DNA of 64,000 bases from positions 131,593 through 195,592 of the forward strand of contig NZ_JADMLH010000010.1 in assembly GCF_016464385.1 (NCBI RefSeq), given 5' to 3'. Shown piece by piece: positions 16,141 through 24,188 of the stretch. Source of the stretch: Nucisporomicrobium flavum (GTDB taxonomy: Bacteria > Actinomycetota > Actinomycetes > Mycobacteriales > Micromonosporaceae). A program made the position numbers and the translations under genes. The notes below the pieces were generated by a model. That model was not told the DNA's origin and ran no database searches. It saw only the letters and a list, made by a program, of their open reading frames with translations. Within the stretch, counting starts at the first letter, position 1. Every line of letters begins with the position of its first letter.

Positions 16141-17627
16141 TGCTGTGGCATTTCATAATCGGAAGCGATCCCCTCGGCAGCGAGCCATTCACGACGCCAG
16201 CGCCTGCCGACGCTCGAGTCGACACCCGCGGCCCTTGCAATATCGGCACCAGTCGGCAGCTTTCCTGCGAGGCGCGCCGAATGCCACCATTCAAGGGCCG
16301 CATGCCTGGCAGTTCGCGACACAGAAGGCCGCTGTGGAGGGCGGGTCTTCAGCGACTGGTCGCCGAATTTTACGACCGGCCGAGGAGGCATCCGACCGGA
16401 AAGGACCGAGGCAGCTCGTTGATCGGCCTCGCTCAACCAGGCGGCGTATACGCGCAGCGTGGTCGCGCCTCCACCACCGTGCCCCAGCCGACCGGCGACG
16501 GTACGAATGTCGGTCCCGGCTGTGATGAGTTCCGTAGCGGAGTAGTGCCGCAGTGTGTGCAGGTGGCTGTCAATGCCGAGCCGTTTGGCGAGACGGTCAT
16601 ACCTCTGCGTCATGGTGTCTGGCACAGGGAATGTGCTGCCATCGGGTGCTGCGGAGAACACAAACGCCGCCGGCGAAAGCTCGATGCTGAGCGCTTCAGC
16701 ACGCTGTTCCCAGCGACGCTTGTGCTCTGCCAGCACGTCGGCCGTGTCGCTGTCGATGACCGCGCGCCGCTGCTGATGGGTCTTCGTGTCCTTCTCCACC
16801 AGCTCGCCGTCTTCGCCAACGGAGATTGCCCGGCGTAGTGTGACCACGCTGTTGTCCAGGTCGACATGCTGCCAGCGCAGGGCGCACAGCTCCCCGCGGC
16901 GTGCGCCGAGCGTCATCGCGCACCAGACGAACGTCCCCCAGTCCGGATCCCGCCAGGCCTCGGTGACGATCCGGGACGCCTCGGCCGCCGTCGGCGGCTT
17001 CGGGTCCGGATGCGGCAGCGCCGGCTTGGCCGCCTGCTCAGCCGGATTGAGCGCAATCCACTTCCACCGCACGGCCCGGTCGAGCGCCCCGCTAAGGATC
17101 CAGTGAATCTGGCGAATCGTGGAAGCCGCCAAGCCCTTGCAGGCATGCCTCCCGCACCGCTCGTCGCACTCATGCGGCCGCTGCGTCCGATGCTGCACGT
17201 ACCGCCGGCCGTCGCAGTGATCGCGGCACTTCCGAAGCCTCGCGTAGAACGTCTCCAGCAGCTCGGCGTCCACCCGGCCAACCTGGACGCTGCCGAGCAT
17301 GGGCCGGATGTGCTTGTCCATCTTCAGGACGTAGCCGCGCCGCGTCGACGGCTCGACGTCGAGCACTTCCAGCCAGCGATCCAGCAGCTGATTGACCGTC
17401 GCCCTGGTCCTCGGATTGCGACGCTCGTCGACCTGGTTCAGCAGCCTTGTACGAGCCTTCTCAGCCTCACGGGCCGCATTCGGCCCGGGCGGGATGACCT
17501 CCGTGAGGTCGTGCCGGCGCTTCGTCAGCGGGTCCACGCCGGCGTATACGCGGACTCGGAGGGCGCCGCTCGGAAGGGTGTCGATCGTGCCCCGCTGTCG
17601 CTGCCGGGGAACCGCCCGTCGCGTCAT
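16137..17627 (-). CDS. int: Tyrosine-recombinase integrase
   Basis: The 496-residue protein contains a SAM-like N-terminal core-binding domain and a catalytic domain with Arg in LGARRGELCALRW (R244), Lys in KDTKTH, HTLRH (H357, R360), LGH (H383) and the nucleophile in RVYAAW (Y394). A Cys/His-rich insert (CRDHC...HECDERCGRHAC) interrupts the core-binding domain, and a C-terminal extension carries an HTH-like GADIARAAGVDSSVGRRWRR. The gene ends are 84 bp from the tRNA-Ile2 gene that contains its attachment site. An in-frame GTG at 17669 would add 14 residues; neither start has a strong ribosome site. It integrates and, with the excisionase, excises the element. Confidence 0.93.
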   Translation of the reverse strand: MTRRAVPRQRQRGTIDTLPSGALRVRVYAGVDPLTKRRHDLTEVIPPGPNAAREAEKARTRLLNQVDERRNPRTRATVNQLLDRWLEVLDVEPSTRRGYVLKMDKHIRPMLGSVQVGRVDAELLETFYARLRKCRDHCDGRRYVQHRTQRPHECDERCGRHACKGLAASTIRQIHWILSGALDRAVRWKWIALNPAEQAAKPALPHPDPKPPTAAEASRIVTEAWRDPDWGTFVWCAMTLGARRGELCALRWQHVDLDNSVVTLRRAISVGEDGELVEKDTKTHQQRRAVIDSDTADVLAEHKRRWEQRAEALSIELSPAAFVFSAAPDGSTFPVPDTMTQRYDRLAKRLGIDSHLHTLRHYSATELITAGTDIRTVAGRLGHGGGGATTLRVYAAWLSEADQRAASVLSGRMPPRPVVKFGDQSLKTRPPQRPSVSRTARHAALEWWHSARLAGKLPTGADIARAAGVDSSVGRRWRREWLAAEGIASDYEMPQQ

Positions 17628-17709
17628 ACACCGCACGTTAGCAACCGCTCGCGTCACGTCCCGCGTCACGCGAGCCGCTCGGAGGCGGGTTCGAGAGCCG
17701 TTTTTGCTG

Positions 17710-17752
17710 GTGGGGCGGGCGGGACTCGAACCCGCGACCGAGGGATTATGAG
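17710..17752 (-). other. Right attachment site (att direct repeat in tRNA-Ile2)
   Basis: Identical to 2042-2084 over 43 bases. It covers the anticodon loop, anticodon 3' strand, T arm and acceptor 3' strand of the tRNA. Recombination between the two copies would remove 15668 bp and keep an intact tRNA. Confidence 0.93.
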
Positions 17753-17784
17753 TCCCCTGCTCTAACCCGCTGAGCTACCGCCCC
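17711..17784 (-). tRNA. tRNA-Ile2 (anticodon CAU, lysidine type)
   Basis: The 74-nt sequence folds into a full cloverleaf: acceptor GGGGCGG/CCGCCCC, D arm TAGCTCAGCGGGTTAGAGC, anticodon loop CTCATAA, T arm with GGTTCGAGTCC, discriminator A. The GACTCATAATC context matches the minor isoleucine tRNA whose CAU anticodon is changed to lysidine-AU, rather than elongator or initiator Met. It serves as the integration target of the element. Confidence 0.88.
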
Positions 17785-17831
17785 GTACCGGCGGCGATCC
17801 TATCCCGGGGCGTCCAGCGCGGGCCAGCGAT

Positions 17832-17984
17832 CTACTCTTCGTCCGCCTGCGGCGGTTCGTCCGGGGTCTGGTGGCCTGTGTCGTCGACCAGGCCCGGGGC
17901 CATGCTGCCGCCGTGGGCCTCCTGTGCCGGGTGGTCTTCTTCGGGGTTGCCGGGTGTGGGGTCGGGCTGCGTCGTGTCGGTCAT
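17832..17984 (-). CDS. Small acidic disordered protein
   Basis: A 50-residue Pro/Asp/Glu-rich product (MTDTTQPDPTPGNPEEDHPA...). It follows the FAD oxidoreductase gene by 29 bases in the same direction. No domain is recognised, and coding status is moderate. Confidence 0.45.
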   Translation of the reverse strand: MTDTTQPDPTPGNPEEDHPAQEAHGGSMAPGLVDDTGHQTPDEPPQADEE

Positions 17985-18013
17985 GCACCTGTCAGTACCC
18001 CCTGCCGGCAGGC

Positions 18014-19276
18014 TCAAAGACCGACCAGGGCGCCGAGGGAGGCGAGCACCGCTCCTGCAGTGCGCCATCCTCCTGCGAGTGCCCCCTGGATGGAGGGGCT
18101 GTCTCGGTGGTCTCCCGCAACGAACAAGCCCTCCCCCAGTGCGACCGGCTTTCGGAGCCGGGCTTGCGGGACGGGTGCTGCCGGCAGGGCGTGCGGGATG
18201 GGTACGACCTTCAGCAGCTCCCAGTCGTCCGTGGCCACGCCGTAGATCCGTGCCAGCTCGACCCGCATCACCTGTTCCGAGGCCCCCGACGGCGCCGCGA
18301 CTCCTACGGTGGAGGCCGCGATCAGGGAGCGGCCTGCGGGGGCGTACTCGGGGGCCGCGTTGGACATGACGATCGTGTTGGCCACGATTTCGCGGCGGTC
18401 GCCGTCCAGCAGGAGGGTGGGTTCGTCGATGGGCGCCTGGGGTGCGCCGAAGTAGTACGTGGTCAGGCCGCGCATGTCCGGGCGGGGCAGCCCTGGGAGG
18501 AGTTCGGATGCCGTGACCGGGTCCGTGGCGACGACGACCGCTCGGCAGCGGATGTCGCCGCCGTCCGTGACGACGCGGCCCGGGGTGACCGCCACGGTTC
18601 GGGCATTCACCAACAACTGCGGGTACGGCAGTGGCCCTGCGACCGCCGCCGGGAGCATGGCCATGCCGTGTGCCGGGACGCCGATGCGGCCGCGGGCGAA
18701 GGAGCGGAGGACCATCGCGAGGACGTGGCTGGACGTGTCGAGGGAGCGGTCGGCGAAGACGCCGGACAGGAACGGGCGCAGGACCTCTTCGATGATGCGG
18801 TGGGACAGGCCGGCCTTGCGTAGCGCTTCCTGGGTGGTCAGCTCCGGGGCGTCGAGGAGCCGGGCCGGCGGGTACGTCGCGCAGCGGGTCGCCAGGGCCG
18901 CGAACTTGAGGCGGTCGGTGAGGGTCCCGACGCCGCTGTTGAGGGCTTTCGGGGCGGCCATCGGGTCGCGGAGCGGGTTCTCGAGGCGGTGCAGGCGGCC
19001 GCCGCGCCGGACCAGGACGCCCGGCGTGAAGTAGCGCATCTCGAGCGCGTCGATGTCGACCAGGGCCGGGACCCTCGGGTACGCGGTGTTGAGGACCTGG
19101 AAGCCGCGGTCGAGCCGCCAGCCGTCGACGACGTCCGTGGCGACGCGGCCGCCGAGCCGGTCGGACGCCTCGACGAGGAGCCAGTCGACGCCGGCGCGGT
19201 CCAGCCTGCGGGCAGCGGCGAGCCCCGCGAGGCCGCCGCCGACGATGACGACGTCCACCTCTGGCGGCTGCGACAC
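18014..19276 (-). CDS. FAD-dependent amine-oxidase-type oxidoreductase
   Basis: The 420-residue protein has an N-terminal dinucleotide-binding motif VVIVGGGLAGLAAARRL followed by VEASDRLGGR, the GG doublet of the flavin amine oxidase/protoporphyrinogen oxidase/phytoene desaturase superfamily. The C-terminal FAD-closing segment is LGEGLFVAGDHRDSPSIQGALAGG. The substrate is not evident. It is commonly annotated as a NAD(P)/FAD-dependent oxidoreductase. GTG at 19276 has AGGTG upstream; a start at 19309 is possible. It is divergent from the glycosyltransferase gene. Confidence 0.85.
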   Translation of the reverse strand: MSQPPEVDVVIVGGGLAGLAAARRLDRAGVDWLLVEASDRLGGRVATDVVDGWRLDRGFQVLNTAYPRVPALVDIDALEMRYFTPGVLVRRGGRLHRLENPLRDPMAAPKALNSGVGTLTDRLKFAALATRCATYPPARLLDAPELTTQEALRKAGLSHRIIEEVLRPFLSGVFADRSLDTSSHVLAMVLRSFARGRIGVPAHGMAMLPAAVAGPLPYPQLLVNARTVAVTPGRVVTDGGDIRCRAVVVATDPVTASELLPGLPRPDMRGLTTYYFGAPQAPIDEPTLLLDGDRREIVANTIVMSNAAPEYAPAGRSLIAASTVGVAAPSGASEQVMRVELARIYGVATDDWELLKVVPIPHALPAAPVPQARLRKPVALGEGLFVAGDHRDSPSIQGALAGGWRTAGAVLASLGALVGL

Positions 19277-19440
19277 GGGCACCTCACAAGGGGACGAACA
19301 ACGCAGCACTCAGCCTAACGGCGGACGCCGCCCGCGGCAGGCGAAAGAAGGGGCAAGGCGAAAGAGCAAGAGAAGAACAAGACAGCCGCAAGAACAGGTC
19401 AGGCCAAAGCCAACAGCTCAGCTTGGGCCCCGGAACACCG
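19277..19440. promoter_or_regulatory. Divergent intergenic region with purine-rich leader
   Basis: The region separates the oxidoreductase and glycosyltransferase genes. Positions 19340-19400 are strikingly purine-rich (GGCGAAAGAAGGGGCAAGG, AGAGCAAGAGAAGAACAAGA) on the + strand, unlike the rest of the window. This would make an unstructured 5' leader for the glycosyltransferase mRNA. Confidence 0.35.
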
Positions 19441-21321
19441 ATGGCGACGGGCATGGATGAACAGGTCGAACGGCGCGTGCCCGGCCGGCTGTACGGGCGT
19501 ACGGCCACGGAGATCACCGGGCCGGTGCGGACGCCCGCCGACCGGGTGCGGTACCGGCCGGTGCTGAGCCGTCGGCAGCACCGGGTGATGCTCGGGGTCG
19601 CCGGTCTGCACATCGCGTTCGCGCTGGCCCTGGTGGGTTTCCTGGTGCTGCCCGGCAACCTGCCCGCGCTGCGGGCCGGGGACCAGGTGCGGGACCTCGC
19701 CATGCTGGTGGGCCTGTTCCTCATGGTCGTGCTGCAGGTGATCGTGGCGTTGCGGACCTGGGTGCTGGCGTACTTCGCCGCCCGGGCCCGCGACCCGGAG
19801 CCGATGCCGGCCCCGGCCGGTCTGCGGGTGGCCCTGCTCACCACGATCGTGCCCGGCAAGGAGCCGGTCGAGCTGGTGCTGACCACGCTGCGCGCGATGA
19901 AGCGGGTACGCCACGACGGCCCGGTCGACGTGTGGCTGCTCGACGAGGGCGACGACGAGGAGGTGCGCCGCCGCTGCGAGGAGATCGGCGTACGCCACTT
20001 CAGCCGTAAGGGCCGCCCGGAGTGGAACCAGCCCAGCGGCGAGTTCAAGGCGCGGACGAAGCACGGGAATCACAACGCGTGGCGGGCCGCGTACGAGGAC
20101 GACTATGACGTGGTCGCCCAGATGGACCCGGACCACATCCCGTATCCGAACTTCCTGGAGCGCAGCCTCGGCTACTTCGCCGACCCGGACACCGCGTTCG
20201 TGGTCGCGCCGCAGGTCTACGCGAACCTCACCGAGTCGTTCGTCGCGCGCGGCGCGGCCGAGCTGGCGTACATCTTCCACGGGATCATGCAGCGCGGCGG
20301 GAACGGGCACGGCGCGCCGCTGCTGATCGGTACGAACCACCTGTACCGGCCGGCCGCCTTCCAGCAGATCGGCGGCTATCAGGACTGCATCATCGAGGAC
20401 CACCTGACCTCGATGGTGATCTACGGCGCCCGGAACCCGGAGACGGGCAACCACTGGAACGGCGTGTACACCCCGGATGTGCTGGCGGTGGGCGAGGGCC
20501 CGGCCACGTACTCGGACTTCTTCAGCCAGCAGAAGCGCTGGGCGTACGGAATCTGGGAGATCGCCCGCCGGCACTCCCCGGCGCTGATGCGCAGCCTGCC
20601 GCGGCGCAGCCAGCGGCTGTCGTTCTTCGCGCTGCAGTCGCACTACCCGACCACAGCCCTGTCCTGGGTGATCGGCATCGCGCTCAGCGCGCTCTACCTG
20701 GTCGGCGGCGTCACCATCAGCCGCCTCCCGGCGCTGGTCTGGGGTGTGCTGTTCGTCGGCAACCTCGTCGCCGGCCTGGCGTTCTTCCGCTTCACCCAGC
20801 GCTTCAACCTGGTGGAGCACGAACGGCGGTCGTTCGGCCTGGCCGGCATGGCCCTCGAGCTGGTCACCGCGCCCGTCTACGTCGCCGCCGCGGCCGCTCA
20901 GCTGGCCGGCCGCCCGCTCGCCTACGTCGTCACCCCGAAGGGTGCGGCGGCCACCGGCGACACCTGGCGCACGTTCCGCGGCCACCTCGGCTGGGCGGCG
21001 GTCGCCGCGGCCTGCCTGGCCTGCGGCGTCGTCCTGGACCACCCCTTCTGGACCCTCTATCTCTGGGCGTCGCTCACGCTCGGGATCTCCCTCGCGCCTT
21101 TGATCCACATGTACGCCCGCAGCGCCGCCCAGAGGTCCCGGCAGGTCGTCCCGCAACGCCGCATCGGCCGCAAGCTGGTGCGCGCGGGCCTGATCAGCGT
21201 GCAGCAGCTCGACGACCTGCTCGACCTGCAGGCGACGTCCGAGGAGGCGTGGCAGCGCCTGGGCGACCTCGCGGTGCAGCACGGGTATGTGAACGAGAAG
21301 CAGCTGTCCGACGTGCGGTGA
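19441..21321 (+). CDS. Processive family-2 glycosyltransferase with C-terminal MshEN-like module
   Basis: The 626-residue membrane protein has two N-terminal hydrophobic segments (about 50-75 and 85-110), a GT2 catalytic domain and four or more C-terminal membrane segments. Catalytic signatures are LLDEGDDEE, MDPDH (DxD-type metal site), IIEDHLTS (TED-like base) and QQKRW (QxxRW), the set of BcsA-like processive enzymes that make and export beta-linked polysaccharide. There is no PilZ domain. Instead the last 53 residues fit the MshEN c-di-GMP motif: RIGRKLVRAGLI..QL..LL..Q at 574-597, then RLGDLAVQHGYV..KQL. I infer c-di-GMP control. ATG at 19441 was chosen; 19453 is possible. Ribosome sites are weak. 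Confidence 0.85.
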   Translation: MATGMDEQVERRVPGRLYGRTATEITGPVRTPADRVRYRPVLSRRQHRVMLGVAGLHIAFALALVGFLVLPGNLPALRAGDQVRDLAMLVGLFLMVVLQVIVALRTWVLAYFAARARDPEPMPAPAGLRVALLTTIVPGKEPVELVLTTLRAMKRVRHDGPVDVWLLDEGDDEEVRRRCEEIGVRHFSRKGRPEWNQPSGEFKARTKHGNHNAWRAAYEDDYDVVAQMDPDHIPYPNFLERSLGYFADPDTAFVVAPQVYANLTESFVARGAAELAYIFHGIMQRGGNGHGAPLLIGTNHLYRPAAFQQIGGYQDCIIEDHLTSMVIYGARNPETGNHWNGVYTPDVLAVGEGPATYSDFFSQQKRWAYGIWEIARRHSPALMRSLPRRSQRLSFFALQSHYPTTALSWVIGIALSALYLVGGVTISRLPALVWGVLFVGNLVAGLAFFRFTQRFNLVEHERRSFGLAGMALELVTAPVYVAAAAAQLAGRPLAYVVTPKGAAATGDTWRTFRGHLGWAAVAAACLACGVVLDHPFWTLYLWASLTLGISLAPLIHMYARSAAQRSRQVVPQRRIGRKLVRAGLISVQQLDDLLDLQATSEEAWQRLGDLAVQHGYVNEKQLSDVR

Positions 21322-21323
21322 CG

Positions 21324-22358
21324 CTACGGCGACGCGGGTGCGGCGGTGCTCGATCGGTGAATCAGGACGGTGGGTACGAGCTCGGTGCCCGGTGTGCCGC
21401 GCTCGCCGCGGATCTGGTCGAGCAGGCCGTGCACGCAGCGCCGGCCCACCTCGGCGAAGTCCTGGTGCACGGTGGTCAGCGGCGGCAGGTACGACGCCGC
21501 GTCGGGGATGTCGTCGAACCCCACGACGCTGACCTGTCCGGGCACCCGGCGGCCGTGCTCGTGCAGGGCCCGCAGCACGCCCAGCGCCATCTGGTCGTTG
21601 GCCACGAAGACCGCGGTGCAGGAGGGGTCGGCGGCCAGGCGCCGGCCGGCCCGGTATCCGGAGGCGGCGGACCAGTCGCCGCGCTCGACCGGCGGCACAG
21701 GACGACCGGCGTCGGCGAGCACGGCCCGCCACGCCTGGGCCCGGCGCTCGGCGGAGAACGACTCGGCCGGGCCGCCGACGTGCCGGACCGTACGGTGGCC
21801 GAGCGCGAGCAGGTGCCGTACCGCCTGCCGGGCGCCGTCGGCCTGGTCGGTGTCGACCACGGGGTAGCGGTCGCCGGCGTCGGAGTCGACCACCACGACC
21901 GGCATGCCGGGTGGCAGGGTGAGGTCGGTGGCGTCGAGCAGGTGCACTTCCATGATCACGATGACGCCGTCGACGGCGAGCTCGCCGAGGCGGGTGAACG
22001 CGCCGAGCACGCCGTCCTGGGTGGGTGCGGCCACCGGGATGAGCGTGATGGCGTACCCCTCGAGCGCGGCCTGGGTGGCGATGGCCTCGACCGTCCGGCT
22101 GTTGCCGGTGGTGGCGAGGGTGAAGAGGATGACGCCGATGGTGCGGAATTCCCCGAGCTTGAGCGCCCGGGCCGCGCTGTTGGGCCGGTAGCCGAGCTCG
22201 CGCATGGCGTCCAGCACCACCTGCCGGGTGGACTCGACGACGCCGGGGTGGCCGGTGGACACCCGCGACACGGTCTGCGACGACACCCCGGCGAGGCGGG
22301 CCACGTCGGCCATCGAGACCCCGCGTGAGCGGCCCGCCTTCCTTGACGATCCTGGCAC
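21324..22358 (-). CDS. LacI-family transcriptional repressor of the galactoside operon
   Basis: The 344-residue protein has a LacI HTH (SMADVARLAGVSSQTVSRVSTG, then YRPNSAARAL) and a periplasmic-binding-type effector domain (VILFTLATTGNSRTVEA, VFVANDQMALGVLRAL, VVGFDDIPDAASYLPPLTTV). It is divergent from the sugar ABC operon with a perfect palindrome between them. The expected inducer is a galactoside or its product, inferred from the GH42 gene of the operon. Confidence 0.9.
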   Translation of the reverse strand: MPGSSRKAGRSRGVSMADVARLAGVSSQTVSRVSTGHPGVVESTRQVVLDAMRELGYRPNSAARALKLGEFRTIGVILFTLATTGNSRTVEAIATQAALEGYAITLIPVAAPTQDGVLGAFTRLGELAVDGVIVIMEVHLLDATDLTLPPGMPVVVVDSDAGDRYPVVDTDQADGARQAVRHLLALGHRTVRHVGGPAESFSAERRAQAWRAVLADAGRPVPPVERGDWSAASGYRAGRRLAADPSCTAVFVANDQMALGVLRALHEHGRRVPGQVSVVGFDDIPDAASYLPPLTTVHQDFAEVGRRCVHGLLDQIRGERGTPGTELVPTVLIHRSSTAAPASP

Positions 22359-22378
22359 CGGGTGAAACTATCACCGCC

Positions 22379-22419
22379 ATGTTTACGTAAACATAGCCAC
22401 CCATGGTTACGTGAACACG
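22379..22419. promoter_or_regulatory. LacI-type operators
   Basis: ATGTTTACGTAAACAT (22379-22394) is a perfect 16-bp palindrome with the central CG usual for LacI-family sites. A second imperfect copy GGTTACGTGAACACG lies at 22405-22419. Both sit between the LacI start and the ribosome site of the first permease gene, so they can control both directions. Confidence 0.88.
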
Positions 22420-22430
22420 AGGGAGGCACC

Positions 22431-23330
22431 ATGGTCACGCATGCCCCGGCGCGGCCCGGCCGCCGACGACGGCGCCGGTCCCTCGAGGGCTGGATGTTCG
22501 TCGGCCCCTTCATGCTCGTCTTCGCGCTGGTCTTCCTGGCGCCGATCGGCTACTCGATCCACCTCAGCCTGTACCGGAACCGGCTCATCGGCGGCACCTC
22601 GTTCGTCGGGCTGGACAACTACGCCCAGGCGATCGGGGACGCCCAGCTCTGGGCCGGGTTCGGCCGGGTGGCGCTGTTCCTCGTGGTCCAGGTCCCGATC
22701 ATGCTGCTGCTCGCGCTGCTGGTCGCCCTCGCCGTGGACAGCGGCCGGCTCTACGGCAGGGCCTTCTTCCGGGTCACGATCTTCCTGCCGTACGCGGTGC
22801 CGGCGGTCGTGGCCACGCTGATGTGGGGCTTCATGTACAGCAACCAGTTCGGGCTGGTCGGCAGCATCAACGACGCCCTGCACGTCACGCTGCCCGAGCC
22901 GCTCTCCGCCGGCCTCGCGCTCGCCTCGATCGGCAACATCGTCACCTGGGAGTTCGTCGGCTACAACATGCTGATCTTCTACTCGGCGCTGCGGGTCGTA
23001 CCGGTCACGCTCTACGAATCGGCGGAGATCGACGGCGCCGGGCAGTTCCGGATCGTCCGGGCGATCAAGCTCCCGCACCTGCGGGGCGCGCTCGTGATCG
23101 CGACGATCTTCTCGGTGATCGGCAGCTTCCAGCTGTTCAACGAGCCCGCGATCATGCGCCCGCTGGCCCGCAACGTGATCACGACGGCATACACGCCCAA
23201 CATGTACGCCTATTCGCTGTCGTTCTCGGGTCAGCAGTACAACTACGCCGCCACCGTGGCGATCATCATGGGCCTCATCACGATGGCCGTCGCGTACGCC
23301 GTGCAGCTGCGCGGCACGAGGCGGAAGTGA
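22431..23330 (+). CDS. Sugar ABC transporter permease (MalF-type)
   Basis: The 299-residue protein has six hydrophobic segments and the permease loop with the EAA signature ESAEIDGAGQFRIVRAIKLP, which contacts the ATPase. ATG at 22431 has GGGAGG upstream. It overlaps the next permease as TGATG. No ATPase gene is present in this operon. Actinobacterial carbohydrate importers of this class usually share a separate MsiK-type ATPase. Confidence 0.92.
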   Translation: MVTHAPARPGRRRRRRSLEGWMFVGPFMLVFALVFLAPIGYSIHLSLYRNRLIGGTSFVGLDNYAQAIGDAQLWAGFGRVALFLVVQVPIMLLLALLVALAVDSGRLYGRAFFRVTIFLPYAVPAVVATLMWGFMYSNQFGLVGSINDALHVTLPEPLSAGLALASIGNIVTWEFVGYNMLIFYSALRVVPVTLYESAEIDGAGQFRIVRAIKLPHLRGALVIATIFSVIGSFQLFNEPAIMRPLARNVITTAYTPNMYAYSLSFSGQQYNYAATVAIIMGLITMAVAYAVQLRGTRRK

Positions 23331-24178
23331 TGCACCGGCGGCGCAGCGTCGTGCTGACGGCCCTCACCGCCCTGGTCGCGATCTACAGCCTCGTCCCGCT
23401 GTTCTGGCTGGTGGTGAACGCGACCAAGACGCAGCAGGGCCTGCTCAGCTCGTTCGGCCTGTGGTTCGGCGACGGCAAGTTCGCCCTGCTCGACAACATC
23501 CGGCAGACCCTCACGTACGACGACGGGGTGTTCGTCCGCTGGCTCGGCAACACCCTGCTGTACGTGGTGGCCGGCGCGGGCGGGGCGACGCTGCTGGCGA
23601 CGCTGGGCGGGTACGGGCTCGCCAAGTTCGACTTCCCCGGCAAGCGCGCGGTCTTCGCCGTCGTCATCGGTGCGGTCGCCGTCCCGGGCACCGCGCTGGC
23701 CGTACCGACGTTCCTGATGTTCAGCAGGATGGGGCTGACGAACACGCCGTGGTCGGTGATCATCCCGTCGCTGGTCTCGCCGTTCGGGCTCTACCTCATG
23801 TGGACGTTCGCCGCGCAGGCCGTACCCGACGAGATGCTGGAGGCCGCCCGGATCGACGGCGCGGGCGAGTTCCGTACGTTCTTCCGCGTCTCGGCACCGC
23901 TGCTCGGGCCCGGCATCGTCACCGTCCTGCTCTTCACCGTGGTCGCGACCTGGAACAACTACTTCCTGCCGCTGATCATGCTCAAGGACCCGCGGTGGTA
24001 CCCGCTGACCATCGGCCTGAACTCCTGGAACGACCAGGCACAGACCGTCGGCGGCCAGGCCGTGTTCAACCTCGTCATCACCGGATCGCTGCTGACGATC
24101 CTGCCCCTGCTCGCCGCGTTCCTGCTCCTGCAGCGGTACTGGCAGTCCGGCCTCGCCGCCGGCAGCGTCAAAGAATGA
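23330..24178 (+). CDS. Sugar ABC transporter permease (MalG-type)
   Basis: The 282-residue inner-membrane protein has six hydrophobic segments and the EAA loop DEMLEAARIDGAGEFRTFFRVSAPLL. It pairs with the upstream permease to form the pore of a galactoside importer. Translation is coupled through TGATG. Confidence 0.92.
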   Translation: MHRRRSVVLTALTALVAIYSLVPLFWLVVNATKTQQGLLSSFGLWFGDGKFALLDNIRQTLTYDDGVFVRWLGNTLLYVVAGAGGATLLATLGGYGLAKFDFPGKRAVFAVVIGAVAVPGTALAVPTFLMFSRMGLTNTPWSVIIPSLVSPFGLYLMWTFAAQAVPDEMLEAARIDGAGEFRTFFRVSAPLLGPGIVTVLLFTVVATWNNYFLPLIMLKDPRWYPLTIGLNSWNDQAQTVGGQAVFNLVITGSLLTILPLLAAFLLLQRYWQSGLAAGSVKE

Positions 24179-24188
24179 AAGGACACCG

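Noticed and set aside
17711..17784. tRNA-Met call for the CAU tRNA
   Set aside because: The GACTCATAATC anticodon context and arm sequences match minor isoleucine tRNA-Ile2 better than elongator or initiator Met tRNA.
19399..22404. Open frame of 1001 codons on the minus strand
   Set aside because: It is antisense to the glycosyltransferase and off-frame to LacI, with repetitive Arg/Gly/His composition.
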